Below the pieces are notes generated by a model, which was given only the letters and a program-made list of their open reading frames with translations, had not been told where the DNA came from and did no database searches. 64,000 nt of DNA from Massilibacteroides vaginae (GTDB taxonomy: Bacteria > Bacteroidota > Bacteroidia > Bacteroidales > Tannerellaceae), in contig NZ_FXDJ01000008.1 in NCBI RefSeq assembly GCF_900178525.1, forward strand, positions 5,001-69,000, in the 5' to 3' direction. Shown here piece after piece: positions 61,051 through 64,000 of the stretch. The position numbers and the translations under genes are program-made. Numbering within the stretch: the stretch's first letter is position 1; each line of letters opens with the position of its first letter.

Positions 61051-64000
61051 TTAATTAAGTTCAATTTTATCTATTTCTTCCATGATTCCACAAGCAGCTT
61101 CTACAGTCGGTACTTCTTTAACAATAATACTGCGCTTGCCGTTTTGTTCCCTCAGATTACATCCTCTTGGGTTCCATTGTATGTAACGGATCAACTTATC
61201 AAACGCTTCACTCTGATAGTAGGTACTCTCCGGTTTGGAGACAAGAAACAGACTCATCTGTTCTTTCTTTAAAATAACTTTCTCCATGCCCAGTTTCTTT
61301 GCTAAACGTCTTAAGCGAACGATGCGGATCAATTCTTTTCCTTCCTTGGGAATGCGTCCGAACCGGTCTTTCAATCGTTCGGAAAAGTTTTGAATATCAC
61401 GTTCTTCCTGCATATTATCTAATTCGCGGTATAAAGATATACGTTCTGAATCATTTGGTATATATGTTGGAGGAAACATTAACTCTAAATCACTTTCAAT
61501 ATAAGTTTCACGTACATATTCACTACCGGTAGTGCGCTTCCCATCTGCCTGTGCTTCGTATAAACCGGAAAACTCTTCGGTTTTTAATTCATCTACGGCT
61601 TCTTCCAGAATTTTTTGGTAAGTTTCATAACCAAGATCGGCAATGAAACCACTTTGTTCAGCTCCTAATAAATTTCCTGCTCCGCGGATATCTAAATCCT
61701 GCATGGAGATATGAATACCGCTACCTAATTCAGCGAAATTTTCAATTGCTTGCAAACGTCGTCTGGCTTCTTGCGTAAGTGACGATAAAGGCGGTGAAAG
61801 CAGATAACAAAATGCTTTACGGTTACTTCTCCCAACACGACCACGCAATTGATGAAGATCGGAAAGACCAAAATGCTGAGCGTTGTTAATAATAATTGTG
61901 TTTGCATTGGGGATATCGATTCCACTTTCTATAATGCTGGTAGCGATCAAAACATCGTATTCGTAATTCACGAAGTCGAGTAGAATCTGTTCCAGCTTTT
62001 CGGGATCCATTTGTCCGTGACCAACGCAAACGCGGGCATCCGGAACTTCCCGTTGTATGAGGGTTGCTATCTCGCCTATGTTCTGTATGCGGTTGTTGAT
62101 GAAGAATACTTGTCCGTTACGGCTCATTTCGAAGTTGATCGCCTCGCGAATAATATCCGGATTGAAACGTTCCACTTCGGTTTGTACCGGATAGCGGTTG
62201 GGGGGAGGCGTGGTAATGTTGCTCAAATCGCGGGCACCCATCAGCGAAAACTGCAAGGTGCGGGGGATAGGAGTGGCAGTCATCGTTAGCGTATCTACGT
62301 TGCTTTTTAGTTGTCTTAGTTTCTCTTTGACAGATACGCCGAACTTCTGTTCTTCATCGACAATGAATAAGCCGAGATCCTTAAATGCGACATCTTTACC
62401 CACCAAGCGATGTGTGCCGATGAGAATGTCTATTTCGCCGGCTTTAAGAGATGCTAATGTTTTCTTGATGGTGGCGGCAGACTTTGCCCTACTGATGTAA
62501 TCAACTTTGCAAGGGAAATCCTTCAGTCGCTCTTTGAATGTTTGGTAGTGCTGAAACGCCAATACCGTAGTCGGCACTAACACTGCCACCTGCTTGTTGT
62601 CGCTAACCGCCTTGAATGCTGCTCGGATAGCAACTTCTGTTTTGCCGAACCCTACATCACCACAGATCAATCGATCCATCGGCCGACTGTTTTCCATGTC
62701 GGCTTTCACGTCCGCAGTTGCTTTTTCCTGATCGGGCGTGTCTTCATAGATAAAGCTTGCTTCCAGTTCGTGTTGCATGAAACTGTCCGGCGAAAATGAA
62801 AATCCCGTATCCTGCATACGTTTAGAATAGAGAATAATTAAGTCGCGTGCAATATCTTTAACCTTGTTCTTTGTTTTTTCTTTCACCCGTTCCCAGGCTC
62901 CGGTTCCCAATTTGTTTAATTTGGGAGCTTCTCCGCTTTCCTTTCCCTTGTACTTGGAAAGTTTGTGTAGCGAGTGTATACTTACAAATATAATATCATT
63001 ATTGAGGTATACGAGCTTGATAACCTCCTGAATATTACCATTCACTTCGGTGCGCACCAAACCTCCGAACTGCCCCACACCATGATCTATATGAACCACA
63101 TAATCGCCAATGGAGAATTGATTTAGTTCTTTTAGTGAAAGCGATATTTTACCACTCCTTGCTTTATCACTTTTCAGATTGAACTTATGAAAACGATCAA
63201 ACAACTGATGGTCGGTAAAGAAACAAGCCTTCAATGTGGTGTCTGTAAAACCGGCGTGTATGGTTTTATTTACCGGAATAAATGAGATATGATCACCCCG
63301 GTCTTCAAAGATCGTTTTAATACGGGTAGTTTGTTTTTCCGCATCACTGAGAATATAGATCTGATAACCTTTCTCAATATAATTGGTAAAAGAAGCACTG
63401 ACTAAGTCGAAGTTCTTATGAAAGATCGGTTGCGCTTCAGACAAGAATGTGATTGTGGCGTCGGCCATACCGGTAGGACGTGTGCCAAAATGAATGCGTT
63501 TGAAATCAAGCGCGCCACGTAAAAAAGTTGCTCCGTCACTTAGTCGGGATTGCATCTGCTGCTTGTCGGAAAAAGAATCTTCGTCTCCCTGAACCGGCTC
63601 ATCATTATAAAGACTGTCGATTCGCTCCTTACACCATTCCATATCGTAAAATCCGATGATTGTGTCTTTAGGAAGAGAGTCGAGCAGTGACGTGTTGCCT
63701 CCACCGCTTTTTCCCATCTGAGGGATGATGGAGATAGCCTCCAGCTTTTCTTTTGATAACTGAGTTTCTACATCAAACGTGCGGATCGTTTCTACCTCAG
63801 GGCCGAAAAAATCTATACGGTACGGGTATTCATTCGAGTAGGAAAAAATATCCACAATACTACCTCTTACGGCATATTGTCCGGGTTCGTAAACATAATC
63901 TACCTGTTCAAAACCATACTCATCGAGCACGTCGGATACAAAAATGCTATCTAACTGTTCATTCACATTGATTCGGAGCGTATTTTCCTTTAGCGTTTCT
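61051..64000 (-). CDS. mfd: Transcription-repair coupling factor Mfd (5' partial)
   Basis: Translocase that removes stalled RNA polymerase and recruits UvrA. About 983 of the usual 1100-1150 residues are in the window. The frame is open to base 64000 (codons E-T-L-K-E-N-T-L-R-I-N before the GTG at 63966), so the start lies outside. The end of the UvrB-homology region (VYEPGQYAVRGSIVDIFSYSNEYPYRIDFFG), the RNA-polymerase-binding domain (SIGDYVVHIDHGVGQFGGL), helicase motifs (ICGDVGFGKTEVAIRAA, FIVDEEQKFGV, MTATPIPRTLQ) and the C-terminal TRCF domain are visible. The acyl-CoA ligase gene follows. Confidence 0.97.
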   Translation of the reverse strand, partial: ETLKENTLRINVNEQLDSIFVSDVLDEYGFEQVDYVYEPGQYAVRGSIVDIFSYSNEYPYRIDFFGPEVETIRTFDVETQLSKEKLEAISIIPQMGKSGGGNTSLLDSLPKDTIIGFYDMEWCKERIDSLYNDEPVQGDEDSFSDKQQMQSRLSDGATFLRGALDFKRIHFGTRPTGMADATITFLSEAQPIFHKNFDLVSASFTNYIEKGYQIYILSDAEKQTTRIKTIFEDRGDHISFIPVNKTIHAGFTDTTLKACFFTDHQLFDRFHKFNLKSDKARSGKISLSLKELNQFSIGDYVVHIDHGVGQFGGLVRTEVNGNIQEVIKLVYLNNDIIFVSIHSLHKLSKYKGKESGEAPKLNKLGTGAWERVKEKTKNKVKDIARDLIILYSKRMQDTGFSFSPDSFMQHELEASFIYEDTPDQEKATADVKADMENSRPMDRLICGDVGFGKTEVAIRAAFKAVSDNKQVAVLVPTTVLAFQHYQTFKERLKDFPCKVDYISRAKSAATIKKTLASLKAGEIDILIGTHRLVGKDVAFKDLGLFIVDEEQKFGVSVKEKLRQLKSNVDTLTMTATPIPRTLQFSLMGARDLSNITTPPPNRYPVQTEVERFNPDIIREAINFEMSRNGQVFFINNRIQNIGEIATLIQREVPDARVCVGHGQMDPEKLEQILLDFVNYEYDVLIATSIIESGIDIPNANTIIINNAQHFGLSDLHQLRGRVGRSNRKAFCYLLSPPLSSLTQEARRRLQAIENFAELGSGIHISMQDLDIRGAGNLLGAEQSGFIADLGYETYQKILEEAVDELKTEEFSGLYEAQADGKRTTGSEYVRETYIESDLELMFPPTYIPNDSERISLYRELDNMQEERDIQNFSERLKDRFGRIPKEGKELIRIVRLRRLAKKLGMEKVILKKEQMSLFLVSKPESTYYQSEAFDKLIRYIQWNPRGCNLREQNGKRSIIVKEVPTVEAACGIMEEIDKIELN

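Overview
The window looks like chromosomal DNA of a Bacteroidales bacterium (Bacteroidota). Supporting signs are promoters of the Bacteroidota type (TAnnTTTG near -7, sometimes with TTG or TTTG about 20 bp upstream), almost no Shine-Dalgarno sites, and typical families: DUF5686 and DUF5063 proteins, a DUF4369-type TlpA thioredoxin, a C69 dipeptidase, a patatin-Omp85 fusion, pyruvate phosphate dikinase and an ExbB-ExbD-TonB unit beside pdxJ. A Parabacteroides- or Bacteroides-like source is my best guess. Most of the window is ordinary core genome; I see no IS element, prophage or CRISPR array.

Layout. 1-5034 (+): 3' part of pdxJ, the exbB-exbD-tonB energy unit, a DJ-1 protein, pyridoxal kinase and a ketopantoate reductase-like gene. 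5201-10210 (-): PDZ protein, mutS2, corA. 10419-12176 (+): grpE-dnaJ. 12410-16049 (-): etfB-etfA-acyl-CoA dehydrogenase. 16603-19683 (-): a LacI-type regulator, an SDR oxidoreductase and uxuA, a hexuronate operon with a candidate operator at its own start site. 19826-25089 (-): EamA transporter, membrane protein, malate dehydrogenase, RlmI-like methyltransferase, exonuclease, DUF5063. 25537-30375 (+): ilvA, TlpA thioredoxin, small membrane protein, C69 dipeptidase, outer-membrane barrel. 30440-33247 (-): MltF-like transglycosylase and rlmD. 33432-38397 (+): ppdK, DUF362 and DUF6599 genes. 38394-46504: hemG, a small membrane gene, OMPLA, a patatin, a divergent ThiC paralog, three identical tRNA-Arg genes and a patatin-Omp85 gene. 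46613-64000 (-): htpG, clpC, a small secreted protein, nhaC, a DUF5686 protein, beta-mannosidase, an acyl-CoA ligase and mfd (5' end outside the window).

Most notable. (1) Five intergenic regions carry arrays of 11-12 bp AT-rich boxes spaced exactly 21 or 22 bp, i.e. two helical turns. Three arrays (5066-5139, 16318-16389, 36283-36356) use the box ATAAAGGATAT, with single boxes flipped in place. Two (25190-25309, 51547-51665) use palindromic boxes and share a 36-bp identical block. They look like one modular, dispersed repeat or binding-site system that no standard feature type explains. (2) The patatin-Omp85 gene is broken by two tandem copies of a 68-bp unit containing the Illumina P7 adapter plus poly-A, an assembly artefact and not biology. 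(3) The ThiC-like gene lacks the C-terminal CxxCxxxxC cluster motif and has several altered signature motifs, so it is probably not a working HMP-P synthase.
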